From Anopheles merus (lineage: Eukaryota > Arthropoda > Insecta > Diptera > Culicidae), in the NCBI RefSeq assembly GCF_017562075.2, contig NC_054084.1:17419889-17483888 (forward strand): 64,000 nucleotides of DNA, in the 5' to 3' direction. A program made the translations under genes and the position numbers. Positions 1 to 11,950 of this stretch are shown piece after piece. How positions within the stretch are numbered: the stretch's first letter is position 1; the number at the start of each line of letters is the position of its first letter. The notes under the pieces are model-generated. The model was not told where the DNA came from. It made no database searches and saw only the letters and a program-made list of their open reading frames with translations.

Positions 1-564
1 AGATAAATGTTCCGGCGCATTCATTTATCTTCCAGGTAGGCCATTCCCAATCGCATTAGTGCGGAAAACGTACTGGCCTGGCTCGTTTCCTTCTGCCGAC
101 TACCGAAACTGCTGTACTGATTGCGATCCAACACGCATTCGCCCCCCGGTAATAGTACAGCCCTGGCCATTTCAGCCGGCCGATTTACTACACCGCCCAA
201 GTATTTCGATTTAATCCTGCCCATCGAAACCACTCTCACACACATACACCCACTCACGTGTCGCTCACGTCGGTTAGGGGGCGTTATGTTCGTTTCCAGT
301 TTTTTGTGTGTGCCTCTTTTTTGTTGTTGCTCGTATTATTTCTTTCCTTTACTAGAGAAGCACTTCTTCACTGAATGCTGCAGCATCCCAACACATTTCC
401 ACGAAGGCGCAGTCCGGAAACATCCAGTAAATATTTATAAAGCCTCCCTGTTTCGTCTTAAAGTCCTGTATGATTGCTTGCCCGGTGGGCCGGAGGCAGT
501 TTGACCGTTTCGAAATCGTTTCTTACCAATACGAAATGTGGAAGTGATGGGTGGGAGAGATAGC

Positions 565-639
<75 letters not shown>

Positions 640-960
640 CCCAAGAGTAAGTGGGGACGGTTCAAGGATCGAAGCGGGTCATAAAAATAAATTCCTATTG
701 TACTGGCAGATCGAACATTGCCCCTCCCTTTACGGGATTTGGTTTGCCACGCTGAGCCGTTTGGCCCGTTGCCCGCAATGGGCGTAAGAAAAGCGTTCCT
801 TGCCTGCAGTCAGCCAGCGTTGGGTCAATGCTGGGACTGCTTAGTGCGCTTCTTGGACATTGGGCCATCTCACAGCTCTCGATACAGCGATACAAACTGC
901 AAAACGCTTCCCTCAGTGCACAATGGGATATTTCATCCTTAGAAAATGTTGTTTGTTTAA
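1..960. other. GC-balanced non-coding block
   Basis: No coding frame or splice pair that I can support. It holds a long GT microsatellite in the middle (listed separately) and otherwise unique-looking sequence. The short open frames here run through the microsatellite or lack codon character. Confidence 0.6.
567..637. repeat. (GT)n microsatellite, about 71 bp
   Basis: Uninterrupted GT dinucleotide run of about 35 units on the plus strand, followed by CTCCC. Pure runs of this length are usually length-polymorphic. The Val/Cys or His/Thr frames through it are artefacts. Confidence 0.97.
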
Positions 961-1560
961 AACACATATAACATAGGAGATCTTTACAACTGGTCTACAT
1001 ACTTTTTTTATGCTTCCATCAAATCTATTCATTGCTGTACTTGCTTATACATTTCAACTTACTGACAAACTAATTCAAAATACAATCACTTGTACTTATA
1101 CTTATTAAATAATTTCATCTTTTTCGTCAATTTTATCACAGAAAACTAAATACTTCTATATCCTGCGTTTTATTAAGTTCTCTTTGGAACTAAATAAACA
1201 GCATATAAAGCTTCGTGACCAGCAGTGAATGGAAAAGAAAACATACAAACAACCGTACGTAAAGGCGCATAATATTTTTGGAGTTATTTTTCAATGAACT
1301 ACAATCATCTGTTCCTACCTTTAAAGCGTTTGTTTGAACTTGAATCGTAATCGGAAAATTTTTTAGCTTGATTTTAAGTAACTTTTTCTTCTTTGTGTGT
1401 CTTCATTAGATGATAGGGGTTTATCATCTGTTGTATAATATTTTCGATTTGAGTTTCTAGCTACATAAAAACTGCTTCAAGACAATTTAACTGCATTGCT
1501 AAACATTATTCCATCACCTAAATACAGCCACCCACTGTGCGGTGACGTGCAAATAAAATG
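961..1560. other. AT-rich block
   Basis: Abrupt fall in GC with many A and T runs. No terminal repeats, gene or RNA signature seen. Confidence 0.55.
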
Positions 1561-3440
1561 AATCGTTTAAAAATTGCACAACCTGCTCCCTCAAACTAAG
1601 ATGCAGTAAAATAGTGTTATTTATTTTTAATGGGTTCAGCTTCGACCGGCCCAGATGCAACCCAGATTCCGCATTCCTCACCATCGATGTGCTAAATTGC
1701 TTCCACAGCCTCAGCACGGTAACACCTTCTTTACGGAGCCGATCAATCGATGGGGGAATTTATTGTGTTTCCACTTTGGTTCAATCTAACTTTCCCCCCT
1801 GGCGCATCATAATCGAGCATAAAACATGACCGGCTGTCCCAGCGCCGGGAGTATTCGCGAGCCTTCGAACTTTGCCAACAGCTTTATCTTCGGCGGAAAA
1901 GTTATGAAACTTTGCTTCGGTGTTCGGGGTTTTTTTTTTGCATTATTATTTGTCCCTTCCGGGAAAAGGAAAGAGGGCCCAACCGCAACGCTTCGTGGGT
2001 TTTCACTTTAATCTCTCCCACGGGTGCGATTACCGGATGAAGTGTGGTGCGGATCGATCGAAAAGCGGCGAGATTATGAGAAGTTTGAAATGATCCAACA
2101 GTTTACCCGTAGTCGAGTGTTGCCGTATTGAGAGAATGCTTTTTCGACACCTTCGATTGCTTTTGCTAAGATACTAAAGATTTCTTCACTCACCAGCGGT
2201 CGCGCGGTACTCCTTAGAGAGCGAACCAAATTTCTACACCCATAACGATCGACGGTGGGAGTGCCTACTTATTATTCTACCCACGCACCCTACAAGACCA
2301 ATTTCCTTTCATTAACGCAAACCAGCCGCCGGGTAGCGGTAGCGCAACGTGGACCATAAAATCATTTAATTCCAATTAGTCTGTCATCGATGGTTGACAA
2401 ACGATAGCGGCATTCAATGGCACTCTGGGTGTGTGTGTGTGTATGTGTGAGTGGGTGCAGGAGCAGAGAAAAGGACACTCTCCTCCTCCGCTCGGAACAC
2501 TCAATCGTAAAGAACGATGACGGTGTTGCCAATAATTGGTAGCGATAAATTATGATTTTATTTTAATGGTTTGCCTGCCTGCCGGCCTGCTGGCTGGCTT
2601 TTCGTAGACGCGCCTAAGCACGAACACAAACACACCACTTCAGCCGCGGCAATGGGACCGACTGGCACAACACCAGACACGTTAAAGGCAAACTCGAAAA
2701 GAAAGCCCATCAAAAGTAAATAAAATTGCGCCCTAACTCCCCTCCTGCCACCAACCGGCTCCACCAATCGGACCCGGGGATCAATTTGTGAGTGTGTGCG
2801 TGTTTTTCTCACTCCGGCTTGCCCATTTGCCTTCCGGTTTCCGTCCGGCCGCAGTGTGATGCATTTCAAGAGGAGAGAAAAATTCATTCCATAAAAGTGT
2901 CGCCTCTGATTGTTTCGTGTTCGCCACATGCCAATCCCCCCCGTCCCGCCATTGTACCACCCAACGAGGTGAGGCACGCAGAAACAGCAGCAAAGAATGC
3001 TCATAAAACAAAGATTTTAATGCCATGATTATAATTTATATGCAATTGTTTCGCCTTAACATCGCCACGTTCCCCCATCCGGGAGTTGTCCTCGCAGCGG
3101 CGGGGCCAGCACCAGCAAACCAGCGGGCCCGGCAATAACGCACAAGCACGATTGCATTCAATAAAATATTTTAATTGCCCTGTAATGGTGCTCTAATTTC
3201 GTCGTTTCGGCTTTCATCATTGCGCCCGTTAGCTTTAATGTGAGCCGGGAGCTTACAGTTGCCGGGCGCTCGAACGCGAGAGTTTTGCCAATTGATTTAT
3301 CCAATCAAAGCATAGCAGCTGGGCGATGATGGCGATGGTAAGTGTAAGGGGGAGGGAAGAACAGCAGCAATTAAACCCGACCCAACCAAGCGAGACCAGG
3401 GCAGCAGTCCCGGGGAGAAATTGATGTAGGTTTTATTGGT
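1561..3440. other. GC-balanced non-coding block
   Basis: Contains a short GT run near 2429-2448 and a TAAT/ATTA-rich segment (about 3010-3310) interleaved with GC-rich words, the texture often seen in dipteran enhancers. That reading is inference only. No exon supported. Confidence 0.5.
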
Positions 3441-4160
3441 GGAACTTATTTAACGTCGGCTAATTTGCTGTGATACAGAAATAGTTTTACAATTTGGTTA
3501 AGGAAGCTAAAGAGATTTACTGGACAGCAAATAAAACAGTAAAAGTGTATTAAAACACCGTTGTTAAAAGAAAATTTGTTATTGGCTTTAGGCGGAAAAT
3601 GGCCTTTAAAACAATATCTTGCATACATTACATCAGCTCATGAAAGGACTTTCAGTGTTATAAAGACTAGTTTAACTCATCCACAATTATATTATGATGG
3701 AAATCTAATTATTATCAAAGCTTAGTTAGTTTAAATAAGTAAATAAAAAAACAATATATGTGACACATGATAGATATTACCTTACTTTTGAAGCATGCAT
3801 TTCATTATTTCATCTCATTAACAAAAGGCCCTTATCTTAATTTTGTGCCCTTATCACTGATCAACACGCAACAATACGGTTTTAAATACATTGGAGATGT
3901 AATATTCACAAAATGTTCATTTGATTGCAAAAAGTTCCAAAAAATACAAGATTTTTTAAACTTATTTCATAGAACATCACATGAGAAAAAAAAACGTTTG
4001 AGAAGTTTTTTTATGTCTAAACCCCATCTACCCATCTATCTACCCATTGATTATTTTCGTCTGCAAATTAACGATGTGATGTCTTTGATGGCATGTTAGT
4101 CGTATTTTGTATTTTAATTTATAATTTAACTTGAAGCTGTCTTTCGTAAGTAACATCATT

Positions 4161-4352
4161 GGGTGGTCCCGTGGTATAGTCGTTAATTCTCACGACTTAA
4201 CAATATGCTTGTCGTGTGTTCATTTCTAGAATGGACTATTCTCCTGTACCAAGGACTGTCCATCAGGCTGCGTGGTGCTGAATAACTTTAGAAAACCTGT
4301 ACAAATCGGCATGTACGCGGAGGATGTTAAGCCAAATGGAAAGAGAAGAAAA
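4161..4352 (+). mobile_element. Degenerate tRNA-derived SINE
   Basis: The 5' part (GGTCCCGTGGTATAGTCG) has a Pol III A-box-like core, TGGTATAGTCG, followed by CACGACTTAACAATATG, closely parallel to the head of the SINE at 60892. The B-box region is mutated. The body then differs (AAATCGGCATGTACGCGGAGG), so it seems to belong to a sister family with another tail, ending in an AAGAGAAGAAAAA-like tract. No clear target duplication remains, which suggests an old copy. Confidence 0.6.
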
Positions 4353-4581
4353 ATGCCGAATTTTGACAATCACTTTGGAAAGAGTTTCCAAATAATTCAA
4401 GCGAACTTCTATGTAAACTTACAAAGAAACTTCAAACAAATCAAACCATAAAAATTTAAAACTAATGCAAATTTCGAATAAAAGATTTTGATGTTTGTTT
4501 GCTTTTGTATGAAGAGTCGCAACGACTGATTTCATTTTGCTTTTAACTATTTATTTTCACACTAAAACCTTTTTCCAAAAA

Positions 4582-4635
4582 CGAAAATTAGATGTTTTAC
4601 TCTTAGATCGAAAATCGAAAATTAGATGTTTTACT
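4582..4635. repeat. Short tandem duplication, 34-bp period
   Basis: The 20-mer CGAAAATTAGATGTTTTACT occurs at 4582 and again, unchanged, at 4616, separated by TCTTAGATCGAAAAT. A recent local duplication. Confidence 0.85.
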
Positions 4636-4790
4636 AAACAGTGTAACCAGGTCATGCTTGTGTTATATTTTACTTTATGACTCTTTGATAATATTGTTAC
4701 TGGACTCCATGATAGTCCTCTTTTCACTGAACTCATAACACTTTGTACAAGAGCGTTTAATGTAATGTTCATTATAGGTCCACATAAAAG

Positions 4791-6780
4791 GTAACATGTA
4801 CAAAATCTGTCTTATGTGCTACCCCTAACATCACTGTACTACACCGCCCAAAACGATAACACAAAATGCTGCCCCAACCCGTCCAGAACGGCAGGGACTG
4901 AAAACATCCTTTCGGGGACAATAGCTAGCGGGCCGCTCGCGCCAAAGTGCATTGCAGCCGAATTAAACATTAGCCATGCGAACACATGTATTATGCACGA
5001 TTCGCTGAATCCACTCTAATCGTGTATTCGCGCTTCCCCCACCGTGTGGTGGGTTCTATTGCGCACAACACCAAATCCACACATTCCAAGCGCAGGCAAA
5101 TGCCAACGGTATGCACATTAAAACCGCATTAGAAAATGGTGCACTACGTGGAAGGTGTTTTGCAGTTGATTTCAACGGCGGCATTGAACAACCGCCAACT
5201 CACGTTGTTGTTGTTGTGGTGTTTTTGTGCTTACCCGTACTCAACCAAATGGGTTCGTGATTTTTTTTTTTAATTTTCATTTACCAACAACCAGCATTGC
5301 CTGTCGAAGCGAAAAGGTGAAAAGGTATGAAAAAGTAATGCTTGTACTTCAGCTTGAACCCCAGGGGAGTGAGGGTAGAACAACTCTCGATAACGTGTGG
5401 TGTAAAAATCGACAGTGCTGTTGCTCTTCGGTTTCAGAATTCTTATTAAATTGGCCTGTACATGAAGTGAAACACTCTTGCTTTCCCTCCTTTCATTCTA
5501 AGAAATATTCAAAACGCCTGGTGCTTTCGTAATGGGAATAATTTGTGGAAAATATATAATTTTCCCTCTATCCTTCGATATTGATCAGCCGGCCCAACAG
5601 AGCATAACGCTGTAGCCAGCAAGGCTCAATATTTCTTGTTACTCCTATTTTTACACTAGCTGCACTTTGTGTGTACAGAAAAATGGGGAGGAAAATTATA
5701 TTCTCACCCTTCTTCTCCTAGCCAAAGGGGCCAACGGTTCTATGAGCTCAGTAAAATGTGGTCAACGGTATTTTTCATTTTCACGGCCGTTCAACGCCGC
5801 CGAACGCGTAAAATTCAGGGAAAAAATGGAGTTTTTTAAGGTACTTTGTTTTTGTGTTGCAGCCACCGCCTAGTGGCTTGACCAGCTTATACACGAAGCA
5901 TCGAAACCTCTGCCATCATACATCCATTGCATTCTATCGCGATGCTTTCACAGAATCGTGCCGGGTCATCCTTGCCAGCCAACTACTTTGTCGAATGTTT
6001 CACCTTCGACCGAGCACGGCCCGAGGGAAAATGTTCGATTATTTTCCATCACACCTTACCATGGGCATTGTGCTCCTTCGGCCCACTGTTGTCCATTCCG
6101 AAACCACTTGCTCCTTGTCCAGAAATCGATGCACCAAACACTGGTGCAGCCCGTCGATGCTTTTCGTCCAGCCAACCAGCGACCGATCGCACTGCAGCAT
6201 GTTGACCTTGCGCACCCGGTGAAAAACTGCCCTGCACCACTGCGAAAGGTGCTGACCCGAGAGGTGCACAGTGTGGAATGGTGGTGGTACCGTAATGAAG
6301 GGCGAAAAATGGTTCCCAAAATCTTGATACGTCATGCAGGCGGAAGCGGTCGCTGAAGCAGAGCCGACCACTCACCGACCGTTGGTTGGAAAAATTAAAC
6401 TTTTCCACCCGACCCGAATGTGACGATGGCTGTTCGGTTGGGTTGAACACGGACCCAATTGGGGTGCGGGAAGCAGATAGTGGTCAATTAAATTTTATGC
6501 TTTTGACACCTTCGTTCGGGTTTCTTCGTTTCACGTTGCATGCTGCCCTGAGTTGGCCGTTGGAGCGCAGGGCCATCGTGGTTTCGTTCGGTGCACTTTT
6601 TCACCACTGCTACTGGTCTGGTGCCAACGGAAGTGAGGTGTGAAAATTGTTCTATTTGCCAAGGAACAGCGTTTAGTGGTGGTGGCTGTCATCGAGCGGG
6701 TTTCGGTTACGGACGACATTGACGAAGTATTTTCGTTGCCGATATCGTAACAAAAATTGGAAGCGAGTGTTAAAGTCATT
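4791..6780. other. GC-balanced non-coding block with multi-frame openness
   Basis: About 5930-6450 lacks stops in most frames of both strands for 90-130 codons. This may reflect low stop content rather than coding. No splice-bounded exon or known domain seen. Confidence 0.45.
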
Positions 6781-7720
6781 CAATTTGCTATAACAAAACA
6801 GTTTGATGCCATGTAGCATTTCATCTAATTAGATAGAGTTAGATTCAGTAAGGTAGATAGGAAAAACATTTAGGATTTTAAAAGATTAGTTGTTTTTTAA
6901 TTCTAACTAGATTTTTTTCCAATAGTCAAATTTGTTGACGACTTTCTCTTGTTTAAGCTTTTTAGATTGTAGAATTGTAATTGTAATGTAGAAATATATT
7001 CATTATTTAGTATTGAAAATAAACATAGGATTTCAAAAGAAAATCAAATTATAACTGTTCGAATTTTCAGAGCAAGCCCCTTCGAAGAGATGTAATTTTT
7101 ATTCAAAAGGCTATTTTATACATTACTTATTGAAAATTAAAATGACGTGGTCAACGCATTAGGTAAATAGTAAAACCAAGGGCACATGATAGCCTACAGG
7201 TGTGATAGTTTCATTCTAATTCAAACATACTTTCGTTTTAATTTTATTTTCTGCAATTTTTAAGTACAAAACAGTACAATGGATAATTCAATAACACTTT
7301 AAGCACTTTACAGGCTGTAATTTCATACTTGATGGAGGGTTTTAGATGGTTGACTCCCGAAACAAATTTTGGTCTAATCACACGATTGATTGATAGTTTC
7401 TTGTACATGTTTGGCTCGTTCTCACGATTTATTGGTATTTTCCCATTGCACATCAATACGATTAAACCAAAGCATTCCAAGATTCGCCTCAAAAATCTTT
7501 GAAACGCAACAAAACATATAGGAAGCAGCCAAAAACATTCGGGAAACATAAAAAAATTGGCAATTTTTGTAAAGCTTGCTTCAATATAATTGCTGCTGTC
7601 AATGATCTTCAAGCTACAAGTAAATAACAATAGAATACGTCAAATTTTTCTAAACTTCATTCTAAACCACATTAAAAGCTACATCTCGTGCATATATCAA
7701 AATACAACATTTCATACCGT
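6781..7720. other. AT-rich block
   Basis: Mostly A/T-rich. It contains an unusually long open frame for such composition at 7247-7630 on the minus strand (about 127 codons from a TTG, stop TAA near 7247). That frame has no ATG at its start and no motif I recognise. No terminal inverted repeats seen. Confidence 0.5.
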
Positions 7721-8439
7721 TTTCTCATCTTTCACCAGCCTGACAAGAGAAACAGCACGCCGCAAACATTATCCGAATCACAGTCCTTCTACCGTTGAGG
7801 GCGGGGAGGGTGGATGCTTTCGCCCGCCCTCGCTCGTCTCAATTACCATCCCAATGCGCTCAAAGCTTACGACATGTTTACCGACATGTCAAACAGTGGC
7901 GGGCCAACACTACGTGAGGCACAAGCACAGTAAATAAACAAACAAATCCATTCCATCGACACCTCGACAAGTGTTCGTGCACGCGCGCCGTCGGTTGTAG
8001 TCTGTACGTTTTGTATGCGTTCTTTTTCTTTTTTTCCATTAGACAACGTATTTATTTCTTCACATTCTCGTTCCATTTTCCCCCGAACCACAGCGTCGAC
8101 GTTTGCCTTTCGACAAATTTTCATCCATTCCCCAACACCGGCAGCATAATAAACACATAAAGGCTCAACAACTGTCCTCACGCTCCGAGGGTCGGCTGAA
8201 GATGCTGCACGCGTCAACCGTCAACCGGCAATCTCTTAGGCGATGATGACACAGCCGTTTACCACACTCGCGTGCACACACGCACACGTATTGTAACGAG
8301 CATCTTTCCAACAATTCAATGTAACAAGCTCAAGTACACACAAGGGCAGAAGGTTGAAGAATGGGAGGGAAAAAAATACAAAGAAAGGCCGAGGGAAAAC
8401 ACGAAATCATCTCCAACGCACGTGAGCTTTCCATCCAAT

Positions 8440-8459
8440 GTGTGTGTGTGTGTGTGTGT
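8440..8459. repeat. (TG)n microsatellite, short
   Basis: Ten TG units followed by a TT interruption. Confidence 0.9.
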
Positions 8460-9522
8460 TTGTGCCTCGGCAAAAAAAACGAATCACATTGTGAACCCCG
8501 GGATCAAGGGATCGGAAAATCTCCTACCACATTCCACAACCGTCTGAGGGTGTTGGCTCGTGTGAGTTGGGTGCGAAAATCCACCACAACCTTCACCCTT
8601 AAAGGACCTGCCAGCCAGGGTGTGAAGGAAAGGAGCAGGAGACATTGACGATAGAAAAATGTCTCCATCAACAACAATGAGAGTTATTCAATTTCAATTT
8701 TTCCCTTTCTGGCCGCTTCCACCTCAAAGAAAAAATGAAAAGGAAAAAAAAATGGAGGAAGCATTACCCGTCTCGTCTACAAAGTGGTGAAAGGAATTTC
8801 CTTACCAAAAAAAAAAAAGAAAAAGACACGAATAAAAGCTGAAGAATGTTTGCATCCCGTGCTTACCCGATTGGTGTCCTCCCGTTTCTCCTTATAACCC
8901 ATTTTCCTTGCTCCCCCCCCCCCTCCCTTTCTTCCCACAGGCCAGTCTTGCGTGTACCGAGAGGAATTGGGTTCGAGAGCAAAATCTCTATGGGATTTGT
9001 CGATGTATCCTTTCACCCGGGCCAACTCCTTATTCCCTATCACACTTCTGGGAAACGCTCTCTTCCAGCAGAGCCGTTTGGTGTTGCTTTTATCTTTCGT
9101 TCGACCAGCAACAAAGCTCCCCTCCCTCACATACGGCTATTTTTCCTCACAACACTCACACACATACACACACACAAAGTGAGACGTAATGTCGTTATGG
9201 CCATCGTGCGCCGGGCTTTCTGGTTAGCATTTCGTGTTTACATACCCGCCCGCCGGCCGGCCCATAGCCCATCCGGCACACCGGTACCGAGCGGGCGCTG
9301 TATAGGAAAAACTCATTGTCATGATTCTATTATGCGGCCACAGCCATTGCCGCAAACAAGAGCGAGCGAAAGCGAACGTACATTATGTTATTGGGTTTTT
9401 CCTGCCGCCCTGCACCGGCTGGGCCCGCTTCGCCACGTTTCGGCACGGGCGCCTCCATTCAGGGTTCCTAATTCGCTTCCGGATTTGTTAAAGCTCATTG
9501 CTTTGTGCGCATCCGTTGGCTG

Positions 9523-9541
9523 GGTGTGTGTGTGTGTGTGT
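9523..9541. repeat. (GT)n microsatellite, short
   Basis: About nine GT units. Confidence 0.9.
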
Positions 9542-10930
9542 TCTTTTCTTCTTCCACTACTACTTCTGACGCTTACTTCCATCGTCTCGCTATTGTGGGT
9601 AAGTGTGCTGCTTCGCTTTGTTGCTTCGCTAGAGCCAAAGCAGAAAGTGTTACTTCCGAGCGAAACCACACCTAACCCTCGCATCTTTTTTACGGTTGGT
9701 GAAATACATTCAAATAAGATTTTGTACACATTGCCGTAGATGGGAAGTGGATTTGAAGTACCTTTGTGGCAAAATGGTTCTTCTGCTTTGCCAATAGCTA
9801 GCGACGCACACAGTGACACCATTTTTTTGCAATAAAAAATTTCTTTAAATCGCACAAATTCCAGTGAGGGAAGAAGAATGTTGCTCAAAATATCCTTACA
9901 GCTCTGTACTATTGTCCCTTCTATTTCTTCTGAGGAATGTTTGAGTCGCAAAGTGCACGGTCAACACCTTTACATGCTTGTGTTCGTGTCAGGAATGTCA
10001 TATTCTCGTGGTCATCCCCCGGGCTGGCGCAAAGCATTTCTAACCTTCAAACACATACCGCACTCGCTCGTTAGCATTTCCCGGTGGCCTGAAGCGCGAC
10101 TGACCAACCCGTCGCAATCGATGAGCATATTTTCGGTCAAGCAAAAATTCTCCTTCACTTGCATTTTTGCACCGTTCCTCACCTTCTGCTTCTTCCCGGT
10201 ATCCCGATTGCCAGCCGAAACCCAACCGTGCTGTGCATTCCGGCGGGCAAACGTACCCTCCCCATTAAGTTGAACGACTCACAGCATTCGAAATAAAAAT
10301 GGATTATTTATAACCGGAACTCTTTTCGGGGTTGGTGAAGGTATTTTTTGTTGCCTCCCCTTGTTCCCCAGCTTTACCTCGAAAACCCATCCCGTCAGCG
10401 CACGGCCACGATGTATGTAGGGCATGCCGGAAGGCAACAGTACGGATACCGATCACACCTTGCAAGCAAATGCATACAAAACAAACGACTCTCAACCACT
10501 TCTCGCTTCTCTTGCCATTCAGTAGACCCTGTGGTCAAAACTTTCGACCTTGGCTTCTTCCCGTATCGTAACAGTGCATTTGCGTCATTCGGTACGTGAT
10601 GATAAAGGGAGGATGCAGAACATTGCGCTTGGCTAAAATGGTTCACCGTTGCGAATTGCCGTTCGAAAAGCTAGCAGTTGCAGCTCGTTTACTGCTCGCT
10701 GGCTGCAGCAAAGTGCAGCACGAGCAGTCCCCTCTTACGAACCGAGCGTTGGCTGGATGCTGTGTGCTGGATGAAACATAACGAGATAGCAACAGAAGCC
10801 TCACTAACAAGAAAAGTACGAAAAAAAAAGGAAGAAACTTTCGAAGAAGCAGAACCATTTGGCTGTGTCTACCTAGCACATGGGTAGTACCGAGGGTACA
10901 GGCCAAACAAACCGGTACGGTAACATAAAG

Positions 10931-11950
10931 TATGATTTTATTACTTTTATGGCACGAGTAATGTTGCTTGTTTTATGATAATTAAGTGTACAGATTCTAT
11001 GAATTCTGCAGCGAGAGAGCAATGCATATTGCACCAGTGAGGGGTATTTTTTTCGTGTTGCAGGGCACTGAAGAAAATCGATAAGCTCTTTAAGTGTGAG
11101 TAAACAAAATATTCATGATGCAGATAATATCGTACATCAGCGAACGACATTAATATCACGCGCTTCTTTATTGCTGCACGTTGTTAGCGATTGTGTGTAC
11201 TGAGCTTCTTTGCTGTTAACTTCATTTTAACGCTCCTTATTTGTATCGTTTTGCCTATGATCTGATCACTTTTTAAATGAATTTATCGCGGACAATATTT
11301 ACTCTGTCACTCGATTTAATTGAAGATAAGTTCTTTCAAAATAATAAATAAATGAATAAAACGTGCAAAGTGCTTTGTATACCGATTTTCAAACTGATCT
11401 TACTAAAAACTTGGATGTTTTATTTAAGCTAGAAGCTAAAAATCAATCATATATTCATACTCACTGATCATGAAAGCTTATCAACTTTACTTCAAATCTT
11501 TAGTGTCACGCATTAAAAGAGCCTCACAGTTTTACAATGAAAGTAGCAAAACGATCAATGTAAAATATCCCTTTTTAATGACAACAATTGATTGTTTGTT
11601 GGAATTCAAATAAATACTTACATGACCATTGATCGATTCGTATTGGAAATGTAAAAATATTCATTGTAAAACATTAATTCTTATTATTAATTCATCCATT
11701 GATCTGAATGTATAAATATATAGTTGCTTTCGTATCCATTTCATTCATTCAAAGAACTGAACAAATTGTAACTGTTTGTATAACGTTAAGCCTAAAAGAA
11801 TTTGAAAAAAAGCATTCCATAACATTAAATCACTGTGCAATCCAATACAATCGGATTAAAAATAATGATGAAATCACATCAGCCTTCTGTTTCATTCGCT
11901 GAACCCGAATGAAATCAGCTTAATAATTCTAATCATGATTATTATACTCA
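10931..11950. other. AT-rich block
   Basis: AT-rich with dispersed ATTAAT and AATAAA words. No gene, RNA or repeat structure that I can support. Confidence 0.55.

Larger units (their letters stand above)
3441..4790. other. AT-rich block with a SINE
   Basis: AT-rich sequence holding a degenerate SINE (4161-4352) and a 34-bp-period duplication (4582-4635). A 110-codon open frame at 3767-4099 on the plus strand has an ATG but no recognisable motif and AT-driven composition; I do not call it a gene. Confidence 0.55.
7721..10930. other. GC-balanced non-coding block
   Basis: Holds GT runs at 8440-8459 and 9523-9541, a poly-C tract near 8911-8923, and a poly-A/GA-rich patch near 8740-8825. A 297-codon open frame at 8846-9739 runs through pyrimidine-rich and CA-rich low-complexity sequence and is judged spurious. 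Confidence 0.55.

Noticed and set aside
8846..9739. 297-codon open frame, the longest in the window
   Set aside because: It runs through poly-pyrimidine, CA and GT low-complexity tracts, has no domain and odd Cys/His/Pro composition; stop scarcity is explained by composition.
10040..10270. Minus-strand donor CAGAAG|GTGAGGAAC with an open frame upstream
   Set aside because: No acceptor with a pyrimidine tract was found, and the frame simply continues through the donor.
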